Below, one piece after another: positions 1 to 7,412 of a stretch of 34,916 nucleotides of DNA. The number at the start of each line of letters is the position of its first letter. The first letter of the stretch is position 1. The position numbers were made by a program, and so were the translations under genes. Source of the DNA: JAOUEA01 sp041287635 (lineage in GTDB: Bacteria > Actinomycetota > UBA4738 > HRBIN12). Where the stretch lies: assembly GCA_041287635.1 (NCBI GenBank), contig JBGGNG010000175.1:1-34916 (forward strand), written 5' to 3'. The notes beneath the pieces are model-generated. The model was given only the letters and a program-made list of their open reading frames with translations, searched no databases and was not told the origin of the DNA.

Positions 1-277
1 CGACCTCGATCTGCTGCGGCATCCCCTCCAGTAAGGGGATGGTCGCCTCGATATGCGGCCGCATCTCGGGAGCCTGCAGAGCTCGGGTGTGCTCTTCCTC
101 GGTCGTCCATAGGTCGACGACCCAGATGTCGTCGGGTGAGCCGGTGGGCTCACTGACGAGATACAGCAGACACGCCGCGTTGTCGTCGAAGAGCCTTCCC
201 GACTCGAGCAGGTGCTGGACGACCGCCTGGCGCTGGCCCGGCTTCGCGGTCAGTCGATTCAGGAGTGCATAGCTCAT
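1..277 (-). CDS. Antibiotic biosynthesis monooxygenase (ABM)-like protein, partial
   Basis: The reading frame enters from the left edge, so the C-terminus is missing; 92 codons are visible. It begins MSYALLNRLTAKPGQRQ and continues with VWVVDLW-like and EEEHTRALQ-type segments: a beta strand, a helix for a short loop, and a second strand ending in a Trp-rich WVVDLWTTEEEH stretch. That is the dimeric ferredoxin-like fold of small ABM/YgiN proteins, which act as cofactor-free monooxygenases or have no known activity. The ATG at 277 is preceded by a GGGAGGGG purine run about 12 bases upstream, which supports this start. The fold family is fairly safe; the substrate cannot be told. It is transcribed leftward, away from the AlkD gene. 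Confidence 0.7.
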   Translation of the reverse strand, partial: MSYALLNRLTAKPGQRQAVVQHLLESGRLFDDNAACLLYLVSEPTGSPDDIWVVDLWTTEEEHTRALQAPEMRPHIEATIPLLEGMPQQIEV

Positions 278-677
278 GACGGCGGGATACCCCTCCCATG
301 ACGCCCGACAAACCCTCTCGTCAGTACCGCCCGAGGGGGGTGTTTCGAGATTGTGGGGTCGCTGGTGCGAACGCAACTGGACCGAAGATCCCAGACGCGC
401 GCGGGAGGAGACTAAGATCGGGTCGGAGTGTCTCTCCCGTCTCCTCGTCTCTGACCTGCGCTTCCGACTCACGCTCTGAGGCGGAACGATACCTGAGAGA
501 CGTCCTGAGACGGCGGATGGGGGGAACAGGCGGGGAACGCGAGAGTGGCGAACGTCAGGATGAAGACGCCGGTCACGACGCCATGGTTCCTCTCGGTGCT
601 CAACTACCGGTGCGCGTCTGGGACGATTCCTCGATGGATCGACGAGCTAAGCGAGTGCGGGGATAGCCACGGCACCC
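278..677. other. Intergenic gap with one copy of a dispersed repeat
   Basis: No convincing gene is seen on either strand. Open frames here lack family resemblance and ribosome sites. The stretch carries repeat copy R1 (324-423). The segment 581-677 leads to the TTG start of the AlkD gene. Confidence 0.5.
324..423 (+). repeat. Dispersed repeat copy R1
   Basis: This roughly 100-base stretch can be aligned by eye with 2726-2830 (R2), and its first 50 bases with 4430-4492 (R3). Shared blocks are a gtNcc-cccNagggg start, a ggtcgc-tggt centre and an atcccagRcgcgc-cggg block near the right end. It is imperfect and is not a tRNA or rRNA. All three copies have the same orientation. Confidence 0.45.
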
Positions 678-1394
678 TTGAATGCGACCCAGTTTGTCGA
701 GCGGTTGACGCCCCTTGGTTCGCCCGAACGCGTCAAGAAGGCACAGCGCTACTTGGAACCTGGGGTGAAGGACCGCGGTAGCGCCGACATCTCCATCGGC
801 GCGCGGATGGGCGATGTCTTCGCGCTGGCCAAGGAGTTCACCGATATGCCGCTGGACGAGGTGGAGGTTCTGCTGGACAGCTCGGTGCACGAGGTGCGGG
901 TCGGCGCGGTCAGCATCATGGACTTCCAAGCACGCAGCAAGCGCACGGCGCCTGGCCGACGCAAGGAGCTGTTCGACCTTTACGTTCGTCGCCACGACCG
1001 GATCAACACCTGGGATCTGGTGGATCGAAGCGCGCCGTACGTGGTCGGCGGCTACCTGTTCGACAAGTCGCGCGACATCTTGTACCAACTGGCTCGGTCC
1101 AAAGACATGTGTGAGCGCCGAACGGCCATCGTCGCCACCTACTACTTCATCAGGCAGGACGACACAGAGGAGACGTTCAAGATCGCCGAGGTGCTGGTCA
1201 ATGACGACCACGACTTGATCCACAAGGCCGTTGGTGGGTGGGTGCGCGAGGCCGGCAAGCGAGACCCCGACGGACTGCTGGACTTCCTCGACCGGTTCGC
1301 CGCCACCATGCCGCGCACGGCGTTGCGCTACGCCGTCGAGCACCTCGACAGAGCCCAGCGTGACTATTACATGGGCATGAAGAAGCAGGCGTAG
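678..1394 (+). CDS. AlkD-type DNA alkylation repair protein
   Basis: 238 residues, the usual size of the AlkD/AlkC HEAT-repeat DNA glycosylases that remove N3- and N7-alkylated purines. The N-terminus MNATQFVERLTPLGSPER is the typical family opening. It is followed by FALAKEF, then VRVGAVSIMDFQ, WDLVDRSAPYVVG, ERRTAIVATYYFIR and DLIHKAVGGWVREAGKRD, which match the helical repeats that cradle the DNA. The Trp and Asp in WDLVD and the Trp-Arg of GWVREAGKRD fit the family's lesion-contacting residues. The start is TTG at 678; an in-frame stop at 648-650 leaves no earlier choice. No strong ribosome site is seen. The gene stands alone and a hairpin follows it. Confidence 0.88.
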   Translation: MNATQFVERLTPLGSPERVKKAQRYLEPGVKDRGSADISIGARMGDVFALAKEFTDMPLDEVEVLLDSSVHEVRVGAVSIMDFQARSKRTAPGRRKELFDLYVRRHDRINTWDLVDRSAPYVVGGYLFDKSRDILYQLARSKDMCERRTAIVATYYFIRQDDTEETFKIAEVLVNDDHDLIHKAVGGWVREAGKRDPDGLLDFLDRFAATMPRTALRYAVEHLDRAQRDYYMGMKKQA

Positions 1395-1420
1395 ACAAGT
1401 CGGTGCTCCTCCCGCGACCC

Positions 1421-1437
1421 CCACCTTGGCAAGGTGG
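1421..1437 (+). terminator. Hairpin after the AlkD gene
   Basis: A perfect 7-bp stem (ccacctt/aaggtgg) with a 3-base loop starts 26 bases after the AlkD stop codon. No U-tract follows, which is common for terminators of very GC-rich genomes. The function is inferred. Confidence 0.4.
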
Positions 1438-1618
1438 CCCCTGCCGATCCCGTGGCCTGGGGCGATGACGGAACTCGTTTTGCCTGACTCAGGGCAGATA
1501 CTTGCCGTCGTCGAGCAGGGGTACCCTCGCCTGAGCGAGATGCCGCCATCCTTGGCGTGACTATGCAGCGCCGCGGCCAGCTCGCTCGGCGGGACGACTT
1601 CCCAAAGCCGGCGGGTCC

Positions 1619-1624
1619 TAGCCT
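1619..1624 (+). promoter_or_regulatory. Candidate -10 box TAGCCT, near-leaderless
   Basis: TAGCCT ends 11 bases before the ATG of the esterase gene, so transcription would start about 5 bases before the start codon. There is no Shine-Dalgarno sequence in between, which fits a near-leaderless mRNA. No clear -35 box is seen. Confidence 0.4.
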
Positions 1625-1635
1625 ATGCTCCGCCC

Positions 1636-2682
1636 ATGCAAGGAACTCGTCGGTATCGCCTCAGCATCCTGTTGGCTGTCCTGATCGCCGGCGCGTGCAG
1701 CCCGACCACCGGAGATCCCGATGGATCACCGACCCAGGGCAGCCCGGCGACGTCGACGCCGACTGCGATCGCCCGCGGGGTCGAGAGTGCCGGCTGCAAC
1801 GAGGGCGTGTCTCCTGGATCGCGGACCGAGTCGTTCCGACACGATGGGATCGAGCGCACATACGACCTCGTCGTGCCGGAGACGGCACAGGGCGTGGCGA
1901 TGGCGGTCGTGTTGAGCTTCCCTGGCTTCACCAATTCGAGCGAGGACCAAGCCGAAAGGTCAGGCCTTGCGGCGCGTGCCCCCGCCGACGGATTCGTCGC
2001 AGTCTTCCCACAAGGGTCCGACTTCGAAGGAACGACCCCATCCTATTTCAACCTCGAGACGGTCGACGATCCATCGCTCGCCGACGACGTCGGGTTCACC
2101 GCTGAGATCCTCGATCGCGTCGAGGCCGACCTGTGCATCGATCGGAGCAGGATCTTCGTGTCGGGATTCTCCAACGGAGGCATGTTCGCGGCCACACTCG
2201 GGTGTGCGCTGAGCGATCGGGTCGCCGCCGTCGCTGCCGTGGCCGGGGTCCACCTGTTGCCCGACTGCCGTGGGCGCCCGATGCCGATCATCATCACGCA
2301 CGGAACCGCCGACGACGTGGTCCCCCTCTCCGAGGGCGATGTCGGGCCGGCTGCTTTGGACATAATCCGTGAGTTCGGTGGGAACGAAGCGCAGCTGCGG
2401 ATGACCGCGGCCGTCACCGGGACGTCGGTCAGGTCCTGGGCCGAGTCATGGGCGCAACGGAACGAATGCCGCCTCATCGAGCCGGCCGTGGAGTCGGCCG
2501 TGGAGTCGGGATCCGTGGTCGAGACGACGGCGTATCGGAATTGTAGAGCGGGAGGCGACGTGGTGCTCCAGGTGATCGAGGGGGGTGACCACGATTGGCC
2601 CCTAACCCCTGGACCGGACGCGACGGCTCAGGCGCTTTCATTCTTCGCGAGCCACCCCTTCCCCATCGATGAGCCCATCTGA
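1636..2682 (+). CDS. Secreted lipoprotein esterase, PHB depolymerase/feruloyl esterase-like (LpqC type)
   Basis: 348 residues. Residues 8-21 form a short hydrophobic signal ending in LIAGAC, so Cys21 is the likely lipid-anchored residue. After a Ser/Thr/Pro-rich linker comes an alpha/beta hydrolase domain of the poly(3-hydroxybutyrate) depolymerase/CE1 type. It has a VVLSFPGFTNSSED oxyanion-loop region, nucleophile Ser179 in GFSNGG, acid Asp226/227 in THGTADDVVP and His319 in GGDHDWP. The members of this family cleave polyesters or feruloyl/acetyl esters outside the membrane; the substrate here is unknown. A small in-frame duplication (EPAVESAVES) sits before the last strands. The gene is single. 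Confidence 0.85.
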   Translation: MQGTRRYRLSILLAVLIAGACSPTTGDPDGSPTQGSPATSTPTAIARGVESAGCNEGVSPGSRTESFRHDGIERTYDLVVPETAQGVAMAVVLSFPGFTNSSEDQAERSGLAARAPADGFVAVFPQGSDFEGTTPSYFNLETVDDPSLADDVGFTAEILDRVEADLCIDRSRIFVSGFSNGGMFAATLGCALSDRVAAVAAVAGVHLLPDCRGRPMPIIITHGTADDVVPLSEGDVGPAALDIIREFGGNEAQLRMTAAVTGTSVRSWAESWAQRNECRLIEPAVESAVESGSVVETTAYRNCRAGGDVVLQVIEGGDHDWPLTPGPDATAQALSFFASHPFPIDEPI

Positions 2683-3442
2683 ACGCGGTTCCTTCGTCAC
2701 AGAGCGCGTACGCTCGCATGCGCGAGTTCCTCCCCAGGGGTATTCCTCCGAATCGCTGGTCGCTTGTCGCGGGCTCGAACTCAAGGAGTCGGAGAATCCC
2801 AGGCGCGCTCGGGCGAAGACACAGGCCGAGATTCCCGAGAGGGGTAACAACCAGAGTGGTGTGTTAGTGACCTGCCTCGCGACGACGCCCGCAAGCTCGC
2901 CGTGACCTGATGGCCATCGTCGACGGCGAGGTCAGTCTCGTCATCGGAGGTCGGAGATGACCACGGAGAAGGACGAGCTACTCCTCAACACCGCCGCACG
3001 GAGGCACTAGGGCGCATGGCGAGGATGCAGGCGGTCTGCACGCGCAACGTCGGCTCGAACTCTGCGTAGCCACCCCTCGGCCCCTGATCCTCCCTTCCGG
3101 CTCTGAGCGCCCCACCACGTTGAGAGGGGATCGGAAACGCGATGGAGGACACTGAACGATCGACCGGCATTCTTCGTCCTGACGGAGCGTCTTCGCGGAG
3201 GGTAAGCCCGAGCGTCTAGCCGCTCATCGGCCCCAGGAGTCAGGGCAACCGGCTCGTTGATCTGATGAGGGAGCAGGCCCATTCGAGCCGGGCAGGCTCA
3301 GAGAGGGCGGTCGGGGACACAGGCCGGAGCGATACCGGAAAGCGATCCCGCGCAAGCCCGTCGAGGCCAGCAGCTCGACGGGCCGCCCGACCTGGCAACT
3401 GATGAGGCGCTGACAGGAGCCAGTCAGCGCAAGCCCGGCTAC
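2683..3442. other. 760-base gap without a recognisable gene
   Basis: The gap holds repeat copy R2 and short alternating hairpins at 2702-2726 (gagcg-cgctc and ctcgc-gcgag) that may end the esterase mRNA. It also has a run of tiny overlapping frames around 2870-3010. Nothing from 3010 to 3440 resembles a known protein or RNA. It may be a graveyard of decayed genes. Confidence 0.5.
2726..2830 (+). repeat. Dispersed repeat copy R2
   Basis: The best-preserved long copy. Its first 55 bases match R3 (4430) at roughly four positions in five, including the identical block gtcgcgggctcgaa. The right half matches R1 (aatcccaggcgcgctcggg against atcccagacgcgcgcggg). Confidence 0.5.
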
Positions 3443-4327
3443 TTACGTGGCCTGCCAGCTCAGGCTTGTGCCCGTGATCAGAGGAACGACATCCGTTCCG
3501 GCAGTCGACATGATGAAGATCTCGCTCCGCCCAGTCCCATCGATGAACGCGATCTTCGTGCTGTCCGGCGAGAACACCGGCGAGAAGTCCCATCGATCGG
3601 GGGTGTCCGTGAGCCGGACCCGTCCGGTGCCATCGCTGTTGGCCAGGAACACGTCGGTAGCCCCGTCCCCAACGGTGCGCACGAAGGTGATCTGGGAGCC
3701 GTCAGGCGACCAGTCAGCGTCGCTGCCCCGGCGGAACAGCATCGTCCTGTCCGAACCGTCGGGACTCATCGTCCCCAGCCTTCCTGCCCTGGTCGTGAAG
3801 GCGATCAGGTTGCCATCCGGGGACCACGCTGGCCCGGAGTCCTGATGGCGACCACGGCTGATCCTCGTCAAACCGGAACCGTCGGCGTTGACCACGTAGA
3901 TCCTCAGATCCCACCTCCTGCCGTTGGAGGAGGTGAACCTGGCAGCGGTGCTGAATGCGATCTGCGTTCCGTCGGGTGACCACGCCGGGCTGCTGAAGAA
4001 GTAGTAGCGGTGTTTGGAGATCCGGCGCTGGATCAGGGTCTTGTCCGTCCCGTCAGCGTTCATGATGAACAGCGAGGAAGGCTTGTTCCCGCGTATGAAG
4101 GCGATCTTGGATCCGTCGGGCGACCAGGCGGGGGATCTGCTGGGTTTCTCGCCGAACGTCAGCTGCGCGTCATCTGATCCATCGGGATCGATCACGTGGA
4201 TCTGCTTACGGCCGGAGTAGGCGATCTTGCCGTTGCCACCAGGGAAGGTGGCCGACGCTGGAACCGCCAGCGCCACGACGAGGCCGACTGACAGGACCAA
4301 CAGGGATGCTCGACGGACCTTGTTCAC
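3443..4327 (-). CDS. Secreted TolB-like beta-propeller protein (PD40 repeats)
   Basis: 294 residues from the GTG at 4327. I prefer this start over a longer frame because a GGGGGGG ribosome site lies just upstream and a clean Sec signal follows (VNKVRRASLLVLSVGLVV, cleavage likely after PASA). The mature protein starts FPGGNGKIAYSG, then has at least five PD40/WD40-like blades: SPAWSPDGSKIAF, SPAWSPDGTQIAF, GPAWSPDGNLIAF, DWSPDGSQITFV and SPVFSPDSTKIAF. Such propellers bind proteins or ligands in the envelope; no enzyme residues are visible. It lies between repeats R2 and R3. Confidence 0.85.
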   Translation of the reverse strand: MNKVRRASLLVLSVGLVVALAVPASATFPGGNGKIAYSGRKQIHVIDPDGSDDAQLTFGEKPSRSPAWSPDGSKIAFIRGNKPSSLFIMNADGTDKTLIQRRISKHRYYFFSSPAWSPDGTQIAFSTAARFTSSNGRRWDLRIYVVNADGSGLTRISRGRHQDSGPAWSPDGNLIAFTTRAGRLGTMSPDGSDRTMLFRRGSDADWSPDGSQITFVRTVGDGATDVFLANSDGTGRVRLTDTPDRWDFSPVFSPDSTKIAFIDGTGRSEIFIMSTAGTDVVPLITGTSLSWQAT

Positions 4328-4429
4328 TGTGTCCCCCCCGGGTTGCTCTGATGTAGTACGGCATCGTTGCAGGTCCCGACGACCATGTCGAGCTTGTGCC
4401 GAGCGTGCAAAGGGCGACACGGCGGCCTA

Positions 4430-4492
4430 GTTCCTCCCGAGGGGGTGGTCGTCCGAATCTGGGTCGCCTGTCGCGGGCTCGAAACTGGATTC
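4430..4492 (+). repeat. Dispersed repeat copy R3 (short)
   Basis: About 60 bases matching the start of R2 (gttcctccc, agggg, gtccgaat, gtcgc-tgtcgcgggctcgaa). It lies 80 bases beyond the 3' end of tRNA-Asn, on the tRNA's downstream side. Confidence 0.45.
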
Positions 4493-4544
4493 GACCTACC
4501 GCCGTACAGACGCCGTACTTGCCATCAAGCCGGCTTCATGACAG

Positions 4545-4561
4545 GCAGGCTCATTGCCTGC
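4545..4561 (-). terminator. Hairpin downstream of tRNA-Asn
   Basis: A perfect 6-bp stem (gcaggc/gcctgc) with a 5-base loop starts 11 bases past the tRNA 3' end. No T-run follows, so the terminator role is a guess. Confidence 0.35.
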
Positions 4562-4571
4562 GGTATTACAG

Positions 4572-4644
4572 CTCCGGGGGTGGGACTCGAACCCACAACC
4601 TACGGATTAACAGTCCGCCGCTCTGCCGGTTGAGCTACCCCGGA
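4572..4644 (-). tRNA. tRNA-Asn(GTT)
   Basis: The 73-base cloverleaf folds completely. It has acceptor TCCGGGG/CCCCGGA with discriminator G, D arm GCTC/GAGC, anticodon stem GCGGA/TCCGT around loop CTGTTAA, a 5-base variable loop, and T arm GTGGG/CCCAC with TTCGAGT. The anticodon GTT reads Asn codons. CCA is not encoded. Confidence 0.96.
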
Positions 4645-4660
4645 AGGTGGAGCGTCGGGC

Positions 4661-4666
4661 AGTCTA
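4661..4666 (-). promoter_or_regulatory. Candidate -10 box TAGACT of tRNA-Asn
   Basis: TAGACT on the minus strand lies 16 bases before the tRNA 5' end, giving a predicted leader of about 10 bases. No good -35 box is visible. Confidence 0.45.
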
Positions 4667-4711
4667 CCAGTGAGTCTCCTGCCGACTGGTCCGTGGAACT
4701 CCGCGTGAAGT

Positions 4712-4717
4712 TAGGCT
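4712..4717 (+). promoter_or_regulatory. Candidate -10 box TAGGCT
   Basis: TAGGCT sits about 43 bases before the ATG at 4760, which has its own ribosome site (GGAAGGA). It belongs to the TAGNCT series seen throughout the window. Confidence 0.35.
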
Positions 4718-4759
4718 GGTGCACCGCTCCATCCGCTCCGTCGTGAGGAAGGAAGACGC

Positions 4760-5029
4760 ATGAAGCTCCGATCGTTCGTGCTCGTGGCCGCCGGCATCGG
4801 CATCGGCTACTCGATCGCGCAGAAGATGCACGAGGACGACCCCGAAGTCGTGCGAGGTCCCCAGCGGAAGGCTGCCGGCTCGCCCGGCTTGCAGCTCGTC
4901 ACCGGCCAGGCGCAACGGATCGCCGACCAGGCGAGCGTGCGCAGCCTCGACGCGATCCGGCGGGCTCGAGGCGCGATCCGCACGCGCCTCGGCGAGACAG
5001 AGACGTTCGACGACGCTGCTTGGAACTGA
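4760..5029 (+). CDS. Small single-pass membrane protein, unknown function
   Basis: 89 residues. An N-terminal hydrophobic helix (about residues 4-20, FVLVAAGIGIGYSIA) is followed by a charged, soluble tail with helix-prone stretches (TGQAQRIADQASVRSLDAIR). The start is supported by GGAAGGA eight bases upstream. The layout resembles YtxH-like small envelope proteins, but no family signature is certain. It converges on the decayed pilin, with 11 bases between the stop codons. Confidence 0.65.
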   Translation: MKLRSFVLVAAGIGIGYSIAQKMHEDDPEVVRGPQRKAAGSPGLQLVTGQAQRIADQASVRSLDAIRRARGAIRTRLGETETFDDAAWN

Positions 5030-5040
5030 CCGGCTGAGTC

Positions 5041-5360
5041 CTACCAGTCCCCTGCGAACGTCGCCGCTGCCGCGTTGCCGGCCGCGCAGTCGGCGGTGGT
5101 CCCCCGCTGATCGTGCCGTCGTCGATGCCGGTCGTCTGCTCCCGGATGAAGAAGCACGTGCCCGACTCACTCCAGACCGCGGCGGCGTCGACGTAGGTCA
5201 GGGAGGGCTCGGAGACCTCGAGCGCCGTCGCGTCGCCTCGGTGTAGCCGCTGTGGTCGGTGTACACGATCTTCGCGGCTTCCAGGCCAGCGTCGCCGCCT
5301 GTTGCGCCGCGCTGTCCTGGGCATCAGGGTGCCCTTGGGAGGGCCGCACTCGTCGCATCC
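5041..5360 (-). pseudogene. Decayed type IV pilin (second copy)
   Basis: Three reading frames must be joined to recover the C-terminal two thirds of a pilin that parallels the intact copy next door: DSAAQQAATLA, then LEAAKIVYTDHSGYTEAT, then ALEVSEPSLTYVDAA with WSESGTCFFIREQ, and finally TTADCAAGNAAAATFAGDW and a stop. The breaks lie near 5284, 5232 and 5102, and each looks like loss of one base. The FTLIE leader and N-terminal helix are absent. The matching segments in the intact copy are ALETGRIVFTDHATYGT, AEPSLNFVDE and SDSGKCFFIRD. It arose by tandem duplication, then decayed. Base-calling errors could explain one break in a G-run but not the missing 5' end. Confidence 0.75.
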
Positions 5361-5383
5361 TTGCGGCGCAACGAGCCTGAGGG

Positions 5384-5881
5384 TCAGCCGGCGGGCCAGC
5401 GTGTGCCGAAGGTGACCGCCGTGGCCTGGTCGGCGGTGCAGTCGGGCGCCGCGACGTCGTCCTGCACGGCGAAGCCGATGCCGATCGTGATCCAGTCCCG
5501 GATGAAGAAGCATTTGCCCGAGTCGCTGTAGACCGCCGCCACGAACGTATGGCCCGGCGTCGGGGCGTCGGGCACCCACATGCTGGCGTCGTTCGGGCCT
5601 GAGCTGTTCGTGACCTCGTCCACGAAGTTGAGCGAGGGCTCGGCTGCCGAGAGCTCCGCCGGCGTCACGGTGCCGTACGTCGCATGGTCGGTGAAGACGA
5701 TCCGCCCGGTCTCGAGCGCCTGCGCGGCGGTCTGCTTCGCGGCCGAGTCATTGGCCCGCTCTTTCACACCGATGAACGTGCTCGTCGACATGAGCAGGAG
5801 CACGCCGAGGATGGCGACGACGACCATCAACTCGATGAGCGTGAATCCCTCTTCGTCACGAAGATCCGGCAAACGGATCAT
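5384..5881 (-). CDS. Type IV pilin / pseudopilin
   Basis: 165 residues from the ATG at 5881, preceded by GGGTGG. The class III signal is textbook: MIRLPDLRDEEG then FTLIELMVVVAILGVLLL. A prepilin peptidase would cut after Gly12 and methylate Phe13, and Glu17 is the conserved position +5. The N-terminal helix both spans the membrane and packs the fibre. A variable C-terminal beta domain follows, with two Cys (in GKCFFIRD and APDC) that may form the usual disulfide. No pilus assembly genes (pilB, pilC, pilD) are in the window, so it may use machinery encoded elsewhere. It lies just downstream of rpoD on the same strand. Confidence 0.88.
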   Translation of the reverse strand: MIRLPDLRDEEGFTLIELMVVVAILGVLLLMSTSTFIGVKERANDSAAKQTAAQALETGRIVFTDHATYGTVTPAELSAAEPSLNFVDEVTNSSGPNDASMWVPDAPTPGHTFVAAVYSDSGKCFFIRDWITIGIGFAVQDDVAAPDCTADQATAVTFGTRWPAG

Positions 5882-5981
5882 GCTGCCACCCGTCCTCTGG
5901 GCGCGGACCATCCAACGCCCCAGGTAAGCATCGGAGCCCCCTGAGGAAGGACTTGAGGGCGAAGCGTTCGTGGCGCGTACC

Positions 5982-7301
5982 CTATTCGAGGTAATCGCGG
6001 AGCTTCTGCGAGCGGCTCGGGTGGCGCAGCTTCGACAACGTCTTCGACTCGATCTGCCGGATGCGCTCGCGGGTGACGCCGAACTCGCGGCCGACCTCTT
6101 CCAGCGTGCGAGGGTGGCCATCGACGAGGCCGAACCGGAGCTGGATCACCTTCTTCTCGCGCTCGCTCAGGGTGTGGAGCACCGATTCGAGCTGCTCCTG
6201 CAGCAGGATGAAGCTCGCCGCGTCGACCGGCACGACGGCGTCGGCATCCTCGATGAAGTCGCCGAGGTGTGAATCCTCCTCCTCGCCGATCGGCGTCTCG
6301 AGCGAGACCGGCTCCTGGGAGACCTTCTGGATCTCGCGCACCTTCTCGGCGCTGATGCCCATGACCTTGCCGATCTCGTCGGGGGTCGGCTCGCGACCGA
6401 GGTCCTGCAGCAGTTGGCGCTGCACGCGGACGAGCTTGTTGATCGTCTCGACCATGTGCACCGGGATGCGGATCGTGCGCGCCTGGTCGGCGATGGCGCG
6501 CGTGATCGCCTGGCGGATCCACCACGTCGCGTACGTGGAGAACTTGAAGCCCTTCGCGTAGTCGAACTTCTCGACCGCGCGGATCAGGCCGAGGTTGCCT
6601 TCCTGGATCAGATCGAGGAACAGCATGCCGCGCCCGACGTAGCGCTTGGCGATGCTCACGACGAGGCGCAGGTTCGCTTCGATCAGCTTGCGCTTGGCGA
6701 GCTGCCCGTCGCGCTCGACCCGGTGCAGCCACGCCTGGAGCTCGTCGTCGGTCTTCGGCCGGTAGCTCTTCGCGATCTTCTCGCGGCCGATGCCCTCCAC
6801 CTTGCCGAACGCGCCGAGCTGATGGTCGCGGATCTCCCAGACCTTCGTCACGCAGACCTTCAAGTCGTGGGGATCGGCCTTGGGCTCGTCCTCGTCGCGG
6901 AGCTGGACCTGCAGCGCCGTGGACATCTCGCCGGCCTCGATGCGGCGGGCGAGGTCGATCTCCTGCGGGGCGTTCAGCAAGGGGACCTTGCCGATCTCCT
7001 TCAGGTACATCCGCACCGGGTCGTTCGTGGGCGCCTTCAACAGGTCGACCTCGATGCGCACCTGGGTCGCGGCGTCGGTCTCCTCGCCGGGAACCTCGAT
7101 CACCTCGATGCCCTCGGCCGTGAGGTGGTCGCCGACCTGGGTCAGGAACTCCTCGACCTGCTCGGGAGTGAAGTCGTCGACGGGGACCGCCTCGAGCAGG
7201 TCCTCGGACGTGACAAAGCCTCGCTCCCGCCCCTTGGCGGTGATGGACTCCTTGACCTCGTCGAGGCTCAGTGGGGATTCATCGCGGGCCGGAACAGCCA
7301 A
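5982..7301 (-). CDS. rpoD: Primary RNA polymerase sigma factor (RpoD/SigA)
   Basis: 439 residues. Region 1.1-like helices span residues 12-68, region 1.2 is around 93-125 (NDPVRMYLKEIGKVPLLN), and region 2 is 205-275 with RLVVSIAKRYVGRGM, EGNLGLIRAVEKFDYAKG and FSTYATWWIRQAI. Region 3 starts with RTIRIPVHMVETINKL. Region 4 has the helix-turn-helix LEEVGREFGVTRERIRQIE near the end. All promoter-recognition and core-binding segments are intact, so this is the housekeeping sigma. The spacer between regions 1.2 and 2 (about 125-205) looks longer than in mycobacterial or streptomycete counterparts. The start is TTG at 7301, with GAGGAG placed 6 bases upstream. Confidence 0.96.
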   Translation of the reverse strand: MAVPARDESPLSLDEVKESITAKGRERGFVTSEDLLEAVPVDDFTPEQVEEFLTQVGDHLTAEGIEVIEVPGEETDAATQVRIEVDLLKAPTNDPVRMYLKEIGKVPLLNAPQEIDLARRIEAGEMSTALQVQLRDEDEPKADPHDLKVCVTKVWEIRDHQLGAFGKVEGIGREKIAKSYRPKTDDELQAWLHRVERDGQLAKRKLIEANLRLVVSIAKRYVGRGMLFLDLIQEGNLGLIRAVEKFDYAKGFKFSTYATWWIRQAITRAIADQARTIRIPVHMVETINKLVRVQRQLLQDLGREPTPDEIGKVMGISAEKVREIQKVSQEPVSLETPIGEEEDSHLGDFIEDADAVVPVDAASFILLQEQLESVLHTLSEREKKVIQLRFGLVDGHPRTLEEVGREFGVTRERIRQIESKTLSKLRHPSRSQKLRDYLE

Positions 7302-7347
7302 CAGGTCTCCTCGGGAGTGGTCGGGTGGGGGTTCGGCACGACGCCTC

Positions 7348-7353
7348 AGTGTA
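7348..7353 (-). promoter_or_regulatory. Candidate -10 box TACACT before rpoD
   Basis: TACACT on the minus strand lies 47 bases before the rpoD TTG start, in the 111-base gap after dnaG. It could give rpoD its own promoter in addition to readthrough from dnaG. No clear -35 box is seen. Confidence 0.35.
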
Positions 7354-7412
7354 CGGAACGTGAACGACGGCGACCCTTCCGCACCGAACGACCTGGCCGG
7401 GACGGCTCACGC

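Noticed and set aside
324..4492. Integron attC sites as an explanation for the R1-R3 repeats
   Set aside because: The GTTRRRY core and its inverted partner are missing, and there is no integrase gene in the window.
4396..4746. Plus-strand frame running through the tRNA-Asn gene
   Set aside because: The peptide GGGTRTHNLRINSPPLC is the well-known spurious translation of an antisense tRNA.
5882..5981. A cyclic-di-GMP riboswitch upstream of the pilin gene
   Set aside because: None of the conserved GEMM-type bases can be found in the 100-base leader.
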